Part shown: positions 26,570-35,774 of the stretch, piece after piece
Layout: the number at the start of each line of letters is the position of its first letter
Numbering within the stretch: position 1 is the first letter of the stretch
Assembly (NCBI RefSeq): GCF_002056795.1
Contig: NZ_CP020104.1
Location: forward strand, 755,001-819,000
From: Spirosoma aerolatum
GTDB lineage: Bacteria > Bacteroidota > Bacteroidia > Cytophagales > Spirosomataceae
Reading direction: 5' to 3'
DNA: 64,000 bases
The notes under the pieces: model-generated
The model's input: the letters and a program-made list of their open reading frames with translations, nothing else
Told to the model about the DNA's origin: nothing
The model's database searches: none
Position numbers and translations under genes: made by a program

Positions 26570-28096
26570 ATGAAAATAAAATATATCGCCGTCGCGCTAT
26601 TGACCCTGGCATCGATTGGCTGCAAAGATGACTTTCTGACCGCAGTACCCGAAACAGCCCTAAGCTCTGCTACATTCTTCAAGACAGAAGCTGATTTTGT
26701 ACAGGCTGTAAATGGCGCATACGTGCCTTTTCGGCAGATGTACAACGAACGGGCCTGGGTGCTGGAGGAAATGCACTCTGACAATACCTATTATGCACGT
26801 AACACGCTGTATGGCGCCGTAGACGCAACCGAAAACGTGGCCGACTTTGCCATTCCTGTCGGAACGGGCGATGGGGGGGCCAAGGTGACCGCCAATGATA
26901 ACGTGCTGGTACAGTATCGACTGAATTACGTGGTCATTTCCCGGGCAAACCAAATCCTGAGTCTGATCGATGGAATTACGTTTAGTAGCGATGCTGTCAA
27001 AAACAATCTGAAAGGCCAGGCTCAGTTTCTACGGGCGTTTGCCTATTTCGATCTGGTGCGTTTATTCGGGAAAGTCCCTCTGCACTTAACTCCCGTTACG
27101 GGTCGCCAGGATGCACCAGCCGAACTGGCTACAACCGATCAGCTCTATGCACAGATTGAAAAAGATGCGACCGATGCGAGTAAAAACCTGCTAAACAAAA
27201 AAAGCCAGGAACCTGGCCGGGTTACATCGGGAGCGGCCAAAACGTTGCTGGCTAATTTGTACCTGACACAGAAAAAGTGGTCGCAGGTTGAAACGCTCAT
27301 GAAAGACGTAGTAACCAACGACGGGTATAGCCTGATGCCTGATTATAATGATGCGTTTTCCTATACCAACACGAACAAGAATAACCCTGAGTCGGTATTT
27401 GAAATCCAGTATATGGAAGGGTCGGCAGGCTACAACGGCAACCAGATCTATCGATTCCTGCCTTCGCCGATAACGGCTGCTGAAATTGCACCCATCACCG
27501 GAACATCGAACCCACAGCCAACCTCGCAGGAAAGCAATAATATTCCTACGCCTGATCTGATCGCGGCTTACGAACCGGGCGACAAACGGAAAGATATTTC
27601 GATCGGAACCGTCACGTTGAGCACCAGCCTGCGCGCGAATAAAGTGTATCCGTACATCAAAAAATACGCTCGCACCCATGCATTGCATAACAACACGGGG
27701 CAGAACTGGCCGGTTTATCGCTATGCTGAAGTGTTGCTGTTCCTGGCCGAAGCGCTTAACGAGCAGGGTAAGACGGCCGATGCCGCTATCTATCTGAACC
27801 AGGTACGGGCGCGTGCGGGGCTGGCTGCTACCAAAGCCTCATCGCAGGCCGATATGCGGGAAGCTATTTTCAAAGAAAGACGCGTTGAGCTGGCCTTCGA
27901 AAACAAGCGCTGGTTCGATTTGACACGGACAGGCCGCGTGAAAGAAATTATTACGGCCTATGGTGCTCGCGTGAAAGCCAATCCGGCCGATTATTACTTC
28001 CCAGCCGGAGCCGTTCCGCCACCCAACGCCTTTACGAATCTTGACGATTATTATCCGCTGCCAGCGGTTGAATCGGCATTGACACCTTATTTCTAA
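26570..28096 (+). CDS. SusD/RagB-type surface glycan-binding lipoprotein
   Basis: A 508-residue lipoprotein with a lipobox ending ASIGC at about residue 19. The SusD-like N-terminal domain (DDFLTAVPETALSSATFF) and the C-terminal RagB/SusD domain (RYAEVLLFLAEALNEQGK, then FKERRVELAFENKRWFDLTR) are clear. It forms the lid of the SusC transporter 66 bases upstream. A TTG codon at 26561 would add three residues; ATG at 26570 is the natural start. Confidence 0.94.
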   Translation: MKIKYIAVALLTLASIGCKDDFLTAVPETALSSATFFKTEADFVQAVNGAYVPFRQMYNERAWVLEEMHSDNTYYARNTLYGAVDATENVADFAIPVGTGDGGAKVTANDNVLVQYRLNYVVISRANQILSLIDGITFSSDAVKNNLKGQAQFLRAFAYFDLVRLFGKVPLHLTPVTGRQDAPAELATTDQLYAQIEKDATDASKNLLNKKSQEPGRVTSGAAKTLLANLYLTQKKWSQVETLMKDVVTNDGYSLMPDYNDAFSYTNTNKNNPESVFEIQYMEGSAGYNGNQIYRFLPSPITAAEIAPITGTSNPQPTSQESNNIPTPDLIAAYEPGDKRKDISIGTVTLSTSLRANKVYPYIKKYARTHALHNNTGQNWPVYRYAEVLLFLAEALNEQGKTADAAIYLNQVRARAGLAATKASSQADMREAIFKERRVELAFENKRWFDLTRTGRVKEIITAYGARVKANPADYYFPAGAVPPPNAFTNLDDYYPLPAVESALTPYF

Positions 28097-28380
28097 CATA
28101 GCCGACTCCTCCTGCTTCCAGTCGGGAGTGGGAGGAGTGGTGAATTTCTCCTTAAGAATAGTAGCCCATTTGGGCAGATTTCAAGCATTAATATAGGTTG
28201 GTAATGGAGTATATAGAAGCAGATTCGTATCGGCTCTGCTTCTTTTTCATGTATTTATTCATCCATTAGGGGCGGTAAAACCTCAACGGCCTGTGCTTTT
28301 GTAAGCCTGGGACGCATCAGTGATCCGCAAAATAACAGCCACACAATTGACGTATTGACACTTAATTACTCAATATAATT

Positions 28381-31083
28381 ATGTTTTTGACGTACAGACC
28401 TGTCCAATTAGCCATGGTGGTTGCTGCGATTGTCCTGCTTGGGACATCCTGGATTACCATGCAGGAAGCAGCCACTACAACGGTCGATCCACAGAACCCT
28501 AAAATCGATAAGCTGAAACTATTGCCCGGTTTCAAAGCCGAACATTTATACAGCCCTTCTGAGAATAAGATGGGATCGTGGGTCGCCATGACGTTCGACG
28601 ACAAAGGTCGGATGATTACCTCCGATCAATACGGCTCCTTGTATCGATTGGAGTTGCCGCCGATTGGTTCAGGCTCGTCGCAACCCAAAATCGAGAAACT
28701 TAAAGTGGGTAATGTTCAGCCGGGCGATACTACCATCGGTATGGGTTATGCACAGGGCTTACTCTATGCGTTCAACAGCCTTTATGTCATGGTAAATAAC
28801 CGGGAGAACAAAAACTTCGGAAAAGGAAGTGGTTTGTACCGGCTTCAGGATACCAATGGCGACGACCAGTTCGAAACCGTAACCTTGCTGAAAGCACTGA
28901 AAGGCGAAGGCGAACACGGCCCGCACAGTATAAAGCTGTCGCCTGATAAAAAATCACTGTATGTGATTGCGGGGAACCATACCGATGTTCCTCAAATGGA
29001 TGCCTATCGTTTGCCCTCTAACTGGAAAGAAGATAACCTGTTTCCGCAGATAAAAGACCCGCGTGGCCATGCCAACGACCGGATGGCACCCGGTGGCTGG
29101 ATTGCTAATGTTGATCCGGAAGGAAAGCGGTGGGAATTAATGGCGGCTGGCTTCAGAAATGCCTTTGACATTGCGTTCAACGAAGCAGGTGATATGTTTG
29201 CCTATGATTCAGATATGGAATGGGATTTTGGCCTTCCCTGGTATCGTCCTACTCGTATTTGCCACGTTACCAGCGGGGCTGAGTTTGGCTGGCGTACGGG
29301 AAATGGCAAGTGGTTGCCCAGCAACCCTGACAACCTGCCGCCTGTATTGAACATTGGACAGGGGTCGCCTACGAACCTGGTTTATGGTGATAATGCTCGG
29401 TTCCCACAACGGTATCGTCAGTCATTGTTTGCCTTCGACTGGAGTTTCGGGATTATTTATTCGATTTACCTGAAGCCGAAAGGGGCAACTTACGAAGCCG
29501 AACGGGAAGAGTTTATCTCGGGCTCGCCACTGCCGCTCACAGACGGTATGTTCGGACCAGATGGGGCGTTGTATTTCCTGACGGGTGGACGTCGTTTAGA
29601 GTCGGACCTTTACCGGATTACCTATACCGGAACGGAATCGGTAGCCCCTGTGGCGAAGGCCCCCGTTCTGACAAAAGAGCATCAGCTTCGGACTCAACTG
29701 GAGCAGTACCATCATGGTGCCAATCCAGCGGCTATTGCTGCGGCCTGGCCTAATCTGAACAGCCCCGACCGATTTGTGCGGTATGCGGCCCGTATTGCGG
29801 TTGAACACCAGCCTGTGGCTCAGTGGCAGGATAAAGTATTTACGGAAACCGATCCACAGCGACTGATACAGTCAGCGGTTGCATTGGCCAGACAGGGCGA
29901 CGCTTCGCAAAAAAGTAAGCTCCTTAACGCGTTGCTAAAGATCAACTATGGTCAACTATCCGAAGCTCAGCAGTTTGATTTATGCCGTGCCTTTGAATTA
30001 ATATGCCTGCGCATGGGTATGCCCGAAGGGGCCGATAAAGATCGTGTTATTGCGTACCTGAATCCGCATTATCCTGCCAAAACGGCCCTGATGAACCGGG
30101 GGCTTAGCCGGGTACTTATTTCTCTCGATGCCCCAGGTGTAGTGAACAAAACGCTGGCTTTGATGGACATTAAGGACGAACCTGGTAGCCACGATCTTGG
30201 ACTCGAAACCGCTACAGCCTCTTCCGATCTGATCCTGCGAAACCCACAGTATGGCCTGGATATTGCCAAAATGCTGGAGAAAGTTCCACCGCTCCAACAG
30301 ACCTTCTATGCTGTTATGCTAAGTCGAGCCGATGCCGGTTGGACACCAGAGTTACGGAATAAGTACTTTACCTGGTTTGCCAATGGGTTCAAATTCCAGG
30401 GTGGCCGGAGTTATATCGGCTTTATCGACAGAGCTCGTAAACTGGCACTGGCTCATGTGCCGAAAGATCAGTTTGACAAATACAACAAGCTATCGGGTGC
30501 CGATTTGTTGACCACGTCGGGTAACGACATTGTCAGCGACTATTCGCCCAAAGGCCCCGGAAGGCAGTGGAAACTAGATAATGCACTGGCAGCAGTTGAT
30601 ACAGGCCTTGTGGCTTCGCTCGACTTCGATAGAGGCCGGAAAATCTACTCCGCTGTTTTGTGTAGCCGTTGTCACTCGATGGGTGGTCAGGGAGGGGATA
30701 TTGGCCCCGATCTGACTCAATTAGGGACCCGCTTCTCGAACAAGGATATTCTAGAAGCCATCATCAACCCCGACAAGGCTATTTCAGACCAATATGCATC
30801 AACCATTTTCACGCTGAAAAACGGGCAGTCGGTCTTGGGTCGGCTTGTGAGTGAGGATAAGGTGAACTATTCGATTTCGCAGAATCCATTTGCCCCAGAT
30901 TTCCTTCGGAAAGTACCCAAAAAGGATGTCGTATCGAAGAAGAATTCGACCGTTTCAATTATGTTGCCTGGTCTAATCAACAGTCTGAACCCGGGCGAGT
31001 TAACCGATCTGATCGCCTATCTGAAGTCGGGCGGGAAGCAGGACAGTGATGTATACAAAGCGGGCGGCTCGAAGGGCAAATAA
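28381..31083 (+). CDS. periplasmic dehydrogenase with C-terminal cytochrome c domain
   Basis: A 900-residue exported protein (hydrophobic N-terminus to about residue 28). Residues about 45-420 form a sugar-dehydrogenase/PQQ-type beta-propeller (GFKAEHLYSPSENKMGSWVAM, then HGPHSIKLSPDKKSLYVIAGNHTD). A helical HEAT-like middle part follows (about 430-730), then a cytochrome c domain with heme motif CSRCH at 761-765 and GPDLTQLGTRF. This layout is that of the large heme-binding dehydrogenases common in Planctomycetes and Bacteroidota. It could oxidise a sugar hydroxyl and pass electrons to the respiratory chain. It follows the SusC/SusD pair and precedes a DUF1080 gene. PQQ use is inferred from the fold only. 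Confidence 0.85.
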   Translation: MFLTYRPVQLAMVVAAIVLLGTSWITMQEAATTTVDPQNPKIDKLKLLPGFKAEHLYSPSENKMGSWVAMTFDDKGRMITSDQYGSLYRLELPPIGSGSSQPKIEKLKVGNVQPGDTTIGMGYAQGLLYAFNSLYVMVNNRENKNFGKGSGLYRLQDTNGDDQFETVTLLKALKGEGEHGPHSIKLSPDKKSLYVIAGNHTDVPQMDAYRLPSNWKEDNLFPQIKDPRGHANDRMAPGGWIANVDPEGKRWELMAAGFRNAFDIAFNEAGDMFAYDSDMEWDFGLPWYRPTRICHVTSGAEFGWRTGNGKWLPSNPDNLPPVLNIGQGSPTNLVYGDNARFPQRYRQSLFAFDWSFGIIYSIYLKPKGATYEAEREEFISGSPLPLTDGMFGPDGALYFLTGGRRLESDLYRITYTGTESVAPVAKAPVLTKEHQLRTQLEQYHHGANPAAIAAAWPNLNSPDRFVRYAARIAVEHQPVAQWQDKVFTETDPQRLIQSAVALARQGDASQKSKLLNALLKINYGQLSEAQQFDLCRAFELICLRMGMPEGADKDRVIAYLNPHYPAKTALMNRGLSRVLISLDAPGVVNKTLALMDIKDEPGSHDLGLETATASSDLILRNPQYGLDIAKMLEKVPPLQQTFYAVMLSRADAGWTPELRNKYFTWFANGFKFQGGRSYIGFIDRARKLALAHVPKDQFDKYNKLSGADLLTTSGNDIVSDYSPKGPGRQWKLDNALAAVDTGLVASLDFDRGRKIYSAVLCSRCHSMGGQGGDIGPDLTQLGTRFSNKDILEAIINPDKAISDQYASTIFTLKNGQSVLGRLVSEDKVNYSISQNPFAPDFLRKVPKKDVVSKKNSTVSIMLPGLINSLNPGELTDLIAYLKSGGKQDSDVYKAGGSKGK

Positions 31084-31090
31084 CAATAGG

Positions 31091-31121
31091 CAGACAGGAA
31101 GGCGACTCGTCTTCCTGTCTG
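31091..31121 (+). repeat. hairpin after the dehydrogenase gene
   Basis: Perfect 11-base arms CAGACAGGAAG and CTTCCTGTCTG with a nine-base loop, eight bases after the stop codon. No T-run follows, so it is more likely an mRNA-stability or attenuating hairpin than a full terminator. Confidence 0.6.
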
Positions 31122-31151
31122 AAATCTCAGGACTATAACCTTGAATTTGAT

Positions 31152-31925
31152 ATGGTAAGAAAAAGAAATCTCAGCGCTATCCTGCTTTTTGTAGCAGTCT
31201 TCGGGATTGCCAGCACCAATACATCCTGCCTGGCGCAGAAAAAGAAAGATGGCTTTGTCTCCATCTTCGATGGAAAGAGCCTGAAAGGCTGGGATGGCGA
31301 CCCAAACTACTGGCGGGTTGAAGATGGTTGTCTGACCGGAGAAATAACACCCGATAAAACGCTGAAAACAAATTCGTTCATCATCTGGCAAGGTGGCGAG
31401 CCTGCCGATTTTGAACTGAAAGGGGAATTCAAAATTACTGAAGCCGGGAACTCAGGTATCAATTACCGCAGTGATCGATTGCCTGATATTCCGTTTGCCC
31501 TGAAAGGCTATCAGGCCGATATCGACGGGAAAATACGGTATACCGGCCAAAACTATGAGGAGCGGAAACGGACCACTCTGGCTTATCGTGGACAGAAGAC
31601 GACCATTGCTCCCTATACGGGAGAAAATACGCCGGAAGCGATTCGGGCCAATGTAAAAGGTAATGCCTGGACGGGTATGACGGTTACGGGTTCGTTGGGA
31701 AGCTCCGATTCACTCAAAACATTTATCAAAAGCGAAGATTGGAATACATTCCATTTAGTGATCAAAGGCAATCGTTTACAACACTATATCAATGATGTGC
31801 TGATGAGTGAAGTAATAGACGATGATACCGTTAACCGCAAAACCAAAGGATTGCTGGGGGTTCAGGTACACGTAGGGCCGCCTATGAAAGTCCAATACCG
31901 GAATCTGATGATCAAACAGTTATAA
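31152..31925 (+). CDS. DUF1080 (3-keto-disaccharide hydrolase family) lipoprotein or periplasmic protein
   Basis: A 257-residue exported protein with a signal sequence (lipobox-like TNTSC near residue 26). The DUF1080 concanavalin-like fold is shown by FVSIFDGKSLKGWDGDPNYWRVEDGCLTGE-type order (FDGKSLKGW near 38, WRVEDGCLTGE near 52), DFELKGEFKITEAGNSGINYRS near 85 and GNRLQHYINDVLMSEVIDDD near 205. Members of this family cleave 3-keto-glycosides. It lies between the heme-dehydrogenase and a cupin, isomerase and Gfo/Idh set, which fits that role. Confidence 0.88.
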   Translation: MVRKRNLSAILLFVAVFGIASTNTSCLAQKKKDGFVSIFDGKSLKGWDGDPNYWRVEDGCLTGEITPDKTLKTNSFIIWQGGEPADFELKGEFKITEAGNSGINYRSDRLPDIPFALKGYQADIDGKIRYTGQNYEERKRTTLAYRGQKTTIAPYTGENTPEAIRANVKGNAWTGMTVTGSLGSSDSLKTFIKSEDWNTFHLVIKGNRLQHYINDVLMSEVIDDDTVNRKTKGLLGVQVHVGPPMKVQYRNLMIKQL

Positions 31926-31937
31926 GTGTATAGAAAT

Positions 31938-31990
31938 GGGTAGGGATGGCTAGCCGTTTTGGATAGGTCATGTAGAGATAATCCCTACCC
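31938..31990. repeat. inverted repeat before the cupin gene
   Basis: Perfect 10-base arms GGGTAGGGAT (31938-31947) and ATCCCTACCC (31981-31990). It lies in the gap between the DUF1080 and cupin genes, 34 bases before the cupin start. Confidence 0.6.
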
Positions 31991-32024
31991 GGTTATGTAT
32001 AATAAAACAATTGCTTATTTATTA

Positions 32025-33260
32025 ATGGAAACAACCTCAGCAGTTAGTGTAGCAAAAAAAGCATTGGAACAAGGCAAGGGCGTTCTGCGACTAACCCCTA
32101 CCTGGGTACCCCGATCCTTCTGCGTACCTGGTCGACGTATCAAACTCCACCCCGACGATTACTATGTGCTGGGCGGTGAGCGGGGAGGTATTGATGAACG
32201 CTGGTTCTCCTCCACAACTCCCGCCAAAAATGGCCCCCTGACCGGCGAAAATGAAGGGTTGAGCCACATCGTTTTCACTGATGAAGATGGAACGGAAGTT
32301 CAGTTTTTGCTCAAAGACGCCGTCGATGAACTAAAAGGAGAACTGATCGGTGATCGGCTCTGGAATCAGTACCAAAGCTGGCCAATGTACTCCAAATTCT
32401 TCGACAACATGGGTCCCCTGCCGCATCACCTTCACCACAACGATGAGCAGGCTGCCTTAATCGGTCAGTTGGGCAAACCCGAAGCGTATTATTTCCCTCC
32501 CCAAGTGAACAACCACGGGGGCGATTTCCCCTACACCTTCATTGGTATCGCTCCCGGTACCACCAAAGAGCAGATCAAAGAATGTTTGAAGAACTTCACT
32601 AAGGGCGATAACAAGATCACCAATTATTCGTCGGCTTACCGGCTCGAACCCGGTACGGGATGGGATGTGCCACCTGGCTTGTTGCATGCGCCGGGTAGCC
32701 TGTGTACCTATGAGCCTCAGAAAGCCTCCGATGTGTTCGCTATGTATCAGTCGCTGGTCAACGAAGCCATCATACCCGAAGAGTTGCTCTGGAATGGTAC
32801 GCCGAAAGACCGGATTGGTGATTACGACCAGCTCATGGAAGCCATCGACTGGGAACTGAATACCGACCCACAAATGATGGCGAACCGCTTCATGCGTCCA
32901 AAGCCTGTCCGTGATGAAGAAGAAATGGCTGCTGAAGGCTACCGTGAAGTATGGGTTTGTTATAAAAATGAAGCGTTCAGCGCTAAAGAACTCACTGTAT
33001 TTCCTGGCCAGACAGTCACCATCAAGGACAGTGCGGCCTACGGGCTGATTATGATGCAGGGGCATGGGAAGCTGGGCGTATGGGACATTGAAACCCCAAC
33101 CATGATCCGATATGGCCAACTGACAAACGACGAATTCTTTGTGAGTGAACAGGCGGCTATGGAAGGAGTGACTATTGTCAACCCGTCCTCAACTGATCCC
33201 ATTGTGATGCTTAAACACTTTGGCCCGGCCAATCCCGATTTAGATCTAAGCGCAGTATAA
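32025..33260 (+). CDS. cupin-fold / phosphomannose-isomerase-like protein
   Basis: A 411-residue cytosolic protein. The metal-binding cupin motif is HHLHHNDEQ near residue 128 with a matching GTGWDVPPGLLHAPGS near 208, so a His/Glu metal site as in class I mannose-6-phosphate isomerases is likely. A second cupin half lies near 315-390 (VFPGQTVTIKDSAAYG). The substrate may be a keto-sugar released by the DUF1080 enzyme; this is inference from context. ATG at 32025 is preferred over the 22-residue extension, which lies in the inverted-repeat leader. Confidence 0.78.
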   Translation: METTSAVSVAKKALEQGKGVLRLTPTWVPRSFCVPGRRIKLHPDDYYVLGGERGGIDERWFSSTTPAKNGPLTGENEGLSHIVFTDEDGTEVQFLLKDAVDELKGELIGDRLWNQYQSWPMYSKFFDNMGPLPHHLHHNDEQAALIGQLGKPEAYYFPPQVNNHGGDFPYTFIGIAPGTTKEQIKECLKNFTKGDNKITNYSSAYRLEPGTGWDVPPGLLHAPGSLCTYEPQKASDVFAMYQSLVNEAIIPEELLWNGTPKDRIGDYDQLMEAIDWELNTDPQMMANRFMRPKPVRDEEEMAAEGYREVWVCYKNEAFSAKELTVFPGQTVTIKDSAAYGLIMMQGHGKLGVWDIETPTMIRYGQLTNDEFFVSEQAAMEGVTIVNPSSTDPIVMLKHFGPANPDLDLSAV

Positions 33261-33362
33261 AAAAATAACACAGAGATCCACAAAGAAGATGGAGAGACAC
33301 GGAGTTTTCTGAATTCTCTGTGAATCTTTGTAGGTTTTCGACGAATCTCTGTGTTATTTTTT
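33260..33362. repeat. hairpin of the ACACAGAGAT family
   Basis: Outer arms 33260-33277 and 33345-33362 are 18 perfect bases (AAAAAATAACACAGAGAT and its complement). The inner part contains further CACAGAG/CTCTGTG-like pieces. The left arm begins at the stop codon of the cupin gene, and the repeat ends 30 bases before the next start. Confidence 0.85.
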
Positions 33363-33392
33363 TGCCTAAAACCTTAAATCAGTTCTCTTTCC

Positions 33393-34424
33393 ATGAACCA
33401 GAATAACTATCCTAAGCTCCACAACGCTATGTGGCCCGGTGTAGTCGGCAAAGGCCCCGACTCCGAGCCTGTCATCGACTTCGATACCATGCTCCAGTTG
33501 ACGGCCAATGCCGAAGTCGACGGGGTTAAATTCGATGGGGTCGACCTGGCCTTATTTGAGCACATTGATGTCAACCTATCCGACGATGATATCAAGCGGC
33601 TGGCCGATAAAGTGGGCGGCTATAACCTTAAGATTGGCTCGCTGGTGGCTCCCATCTGGGGAGGGCCAGCCATGGGTAGTCCGGAACAACGGGCCCAGTT
33701 TGTCGAAATGGTGCGCAAGTCCTGCCATATCGGTCAGCGCTTAACAGAACTGGGTGTTCGACCCAGTGGTGTCGTGCGCATCGACTCCGCTAGTTCGCCC
33801 CACGACTGGGCAGTGGACCCGGTGGGCAACAGCAAACTCATTGTGTCGACTTTCCAGCAGGCTTGTGATGTGGCAGCTGATTATGGTGAGAAACTGGCGG
33901 CCGAAGGAGAAATCTGCTGGGGCGGTATGCACAGCTGGAAAACTATGGTCGATACACTCGTAGCGGTGAACCGGCCAAACATGGGTTTCCAGGCCGACAT
34001 GGCTCATACGCTGCTCTATACCCTGGGATACAATAGTCCTGAAGACCGTATTCTGCCCCCAGATTTTGACTGGAGCGACCGGGAAGCGCTGTCCGAAGCT
34101 TTGAAGAAGGTGACAGCCGCGCTGCGCCCATGGACAATCGACTTTCACGTCGCTCAGAACGATGGAACGGTGTTTGGCTCGGGTTCGCATGATAAAACGG
34201 GTCGTCATTGCCAGGCGCTCGACCCCAACGGCAAACTCGATATTGTGCATGATGCTGGTTACTGGCTGCGCAACGAAAATGGCGAGTTGACCAAAGCTTT
34301 CCGACATATTTGCTGGGACGGCTGTATGTTTCCTAACGATGTGATGCTCAAACAACAAACCTGGAATGATGTGCTGGCGACGATGATCAAAGTACGTCAG
34401 GCTCACGGCTGGTACGAAGCATAA
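33393..34424 (+). CDS. sugar phosphate isomerase/epimerase-like TIM-barrel protein
   Basis: A 343-residue TIM-barrel protein of the xylose-isomerase-like superfamily. Candidate metal ligands lie in GEICWGGMHSW, FQADMAHTLLYTLG, TIDFHVAQND and HDKTGRHC, in the order expected for this fold. There is no signal peptide. It is cytosolic and could isomerise or hydrate a keto-sugar intermediate. It follows the cupin gene and precedes the Gfo/Idh/MocA gene on the same strand. Confidence 0.85.
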   Translation: MNQNNYPKLHNAMWPGVVGKGPDSEPVIDFDTMLQLTANAEVDGVKFDGVDLALFEHIDVNLSDDDIKRLADKVGGYNLKIGSLVAPIWGGPAMGSPEQRAQFVEMVRKSCHIGQRLTELGVRPSGVVRIDSASSPHDWAVDPVGNSKLIVSTFQQACDVAADYGEKLAAEGEICWGGMHSWKTMVDTLVAVNRPNMGFQADMAHTLLYTLGYNSPEDRILPPDFDWSDREALSEALKKVTAALRPWTIDFHVAQNDGTVFGSGSHDKTGRHCQALDPNGKLDIVHDAGYWLRNENGELTKAFRHICWDGCMFPNDVMLKQQTWNDVLATMIKVRQAHGWYEA

Positions 34425-34437
34425 ACCTTCCGGTCAG

Positions 34438-34459
34438 GAGACGCCCCCCTTGGCGTCTC
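34438..34459. repeat. small hairpin GAGACGCC/GGCGTCTC
   Basis: Eight-base arms GAGACGCC and GGCGTCTC with a six-base loop, 14 bases after the isomerase stop and 23 bases before the oxidoreductase start. It looks like a member of a small intergenic repeat family. Confidence 0.6.
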
Positions 34460-34482
34460 TACCTAAAAACCTTTAAACATTT

Positions 34483-35646
34483 ATGTCAACCAAAAAAGAA
34501 TTACGCATTGGCTTGATTGGCACTGGCTTTATGGGCCGTACCCATTCCAATGGCTATAGCCAGGTCAGCCACTTTTTCCCTGAGTTAGCGTACAAGCCTG
34601 TTTTAAAAGCCGTTTGCTCCCGTAACGCCGAAAAAGTCCAGGCATTTGCCGATCAATGGGGCTACGAATCCATTGAAACCGACTGGAAAGCGCTCATTGC
34701 CCGCGACGATATCGATGCCGTGGATATCTGTACTCCCAACGATTCCCATGCCGAAATTGCGTTGGCAGCGGCAGCGGCTGGAAAGATGGTACTCTGCGAA
34801 AAGCCACTGGCCCGTACGGTAGCTGAAGCCCAGCAGATGGTTGATGCCATTGAGCAGGCCGGGGTTGCCAACACGGTATGGTATAATTACCGTCGATTGC
34901 CTGCCGTTACTCTGGCCAAACAACTGGTGGATTCAGGCAAGCTGGGTAAGATTTTCCATTACCGGGCCAATTTCCTGCAAGACTGGACCATCAGTGCCGA
35001 TGTGCCTCAGGGAGGTGCAGGTACCTGGCGGATGGACGTGGAGGCTGCGGGCTCGGGCGTAACCGGCGATCTACTGGCGCACTGCATTGATACGGCAATG
35101 TGGCTCAATGGAGCCATCACCGATGTGTCGGCCGTGACCGAGACGTTTGTTAAGGAGCGGATGCACGCCCTAACCGGGAAAGTGCAGCCCGTGGGGATCG
35201 ATGATGCCTGTATTTTCCATTGCCATTTTGCCAATGGCTCGCTGGGCTTATTCGAATCGACGCGGTACGCTCGTGGTCATAAGGCGTTATACACCTTTGA
35301 AATCAATGGCGAACATGCCTCCATTCGATGGGATTTGCACGATCTGAACCGGCTGGAGTATTTCGACCATGGCGATGAAGGAATTGTGCGAGGCTGGCGC
35401 TCCATTCATGTAACGGATGGCGATCAACCGTACATGAACAAGTGGTGGGTACCCGGTTTAGGGATTGGTTATGAGCACAGCTTCATCCATCAGGTAGCCG
35501 ATTTTCTGAAGAGCCTTGAAACCGGCGAGCCCTGCCATCCTACCTTCCTGGATGCGCTGGAAACCCAGAAAGTCTGCGAAGCAGTGCTGGAATCAGCTTC
35601 TTCCAGAAGTTGGAAAGACACAGGCGTTGAGTCATTTGCCGGATAG
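34483..35646 (+). CDS. Gfo/Idh/MocA family oxidoreductase
   Basis: A 387-residue NAD(P)-dependent dehydrogenase. The Rossmann fingerprint [17 protein letters not shown] is at residues 8-24, the catalytic EKP in LCEKPLART near 105 and the substrate domain with [16 protein letters not shown] near 197. There is no signal peptide, so it is cytosolic. In this context it probably reduces or oxidises a sugar at C3. A strong terminator follows, so it ends the SusC/SusD-led operon. Confidence 0.92.
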   Translation: MSTKKELRIGLIGTGFMGRTHSNGYSQVSHFFPELAYKPVLKAVCSRNAEKVQAFADQWGYESIETDWKALIARDDIDAVDICTPNDSHAEIALAAAAAGKMVLCEKPLARTVAEAQQMVDAIEQAGVANTVWYNYRRLPAVTLAKQLVDSGKLGKIFHYRANFLQDWTISADVPQGGAGTWRMDVEAAGSGVTGDLLAHCIDTAMWLNGAITDVSAVTETFVKERMHALTGKVQPVGIDDACIFHCHFANGSLGLFESTRYARGHKALYTFEINGEHASIRWDLHDLNRLEYFDHGDEGIVRGWRSIHVTDGDQPYMNKWWVPGLGIGYEHSFIHQVADFLKSLETGEPCHPTFLDALETQKVCEAVLESASSRSWKDTGVESFAG

Positions 35647-35673
35647 TGTACAGCCGATTTTACTACCAATTTT

Positions 35674-35713
35674 AAAAGGTGGCTTAGCTCGAATTCGGGT
35701 TAAGCCACCTTTT
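35674..35713 (+). terminator. terminator after the Gfo/Idh/MocA gene
   Basis: Stem AAAGGTGGCTTA / TAAGCCACCTTT (12 bp) with a 14-base loop, the 3' arm ending in four T. It closes the plus-strand sugar operon and may also serve the convergent nitrilase gene. Confidence 0.8.
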
Positions 35714-35774
35714 GTGATTAGGAATACGGTATCCGGAGGTATGCCCTTCTTTAGCTCAAGCGTCTGATCTGTAG

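Noticed and set aside
32457..33119. 220-residue frame antisense to the cupin gene, and a similar 221-residue one antisense to the isomerase gene (33741-34406)
   Set aside because: Mirror frames caused by codon bias; the sense proteins show clear motifs.
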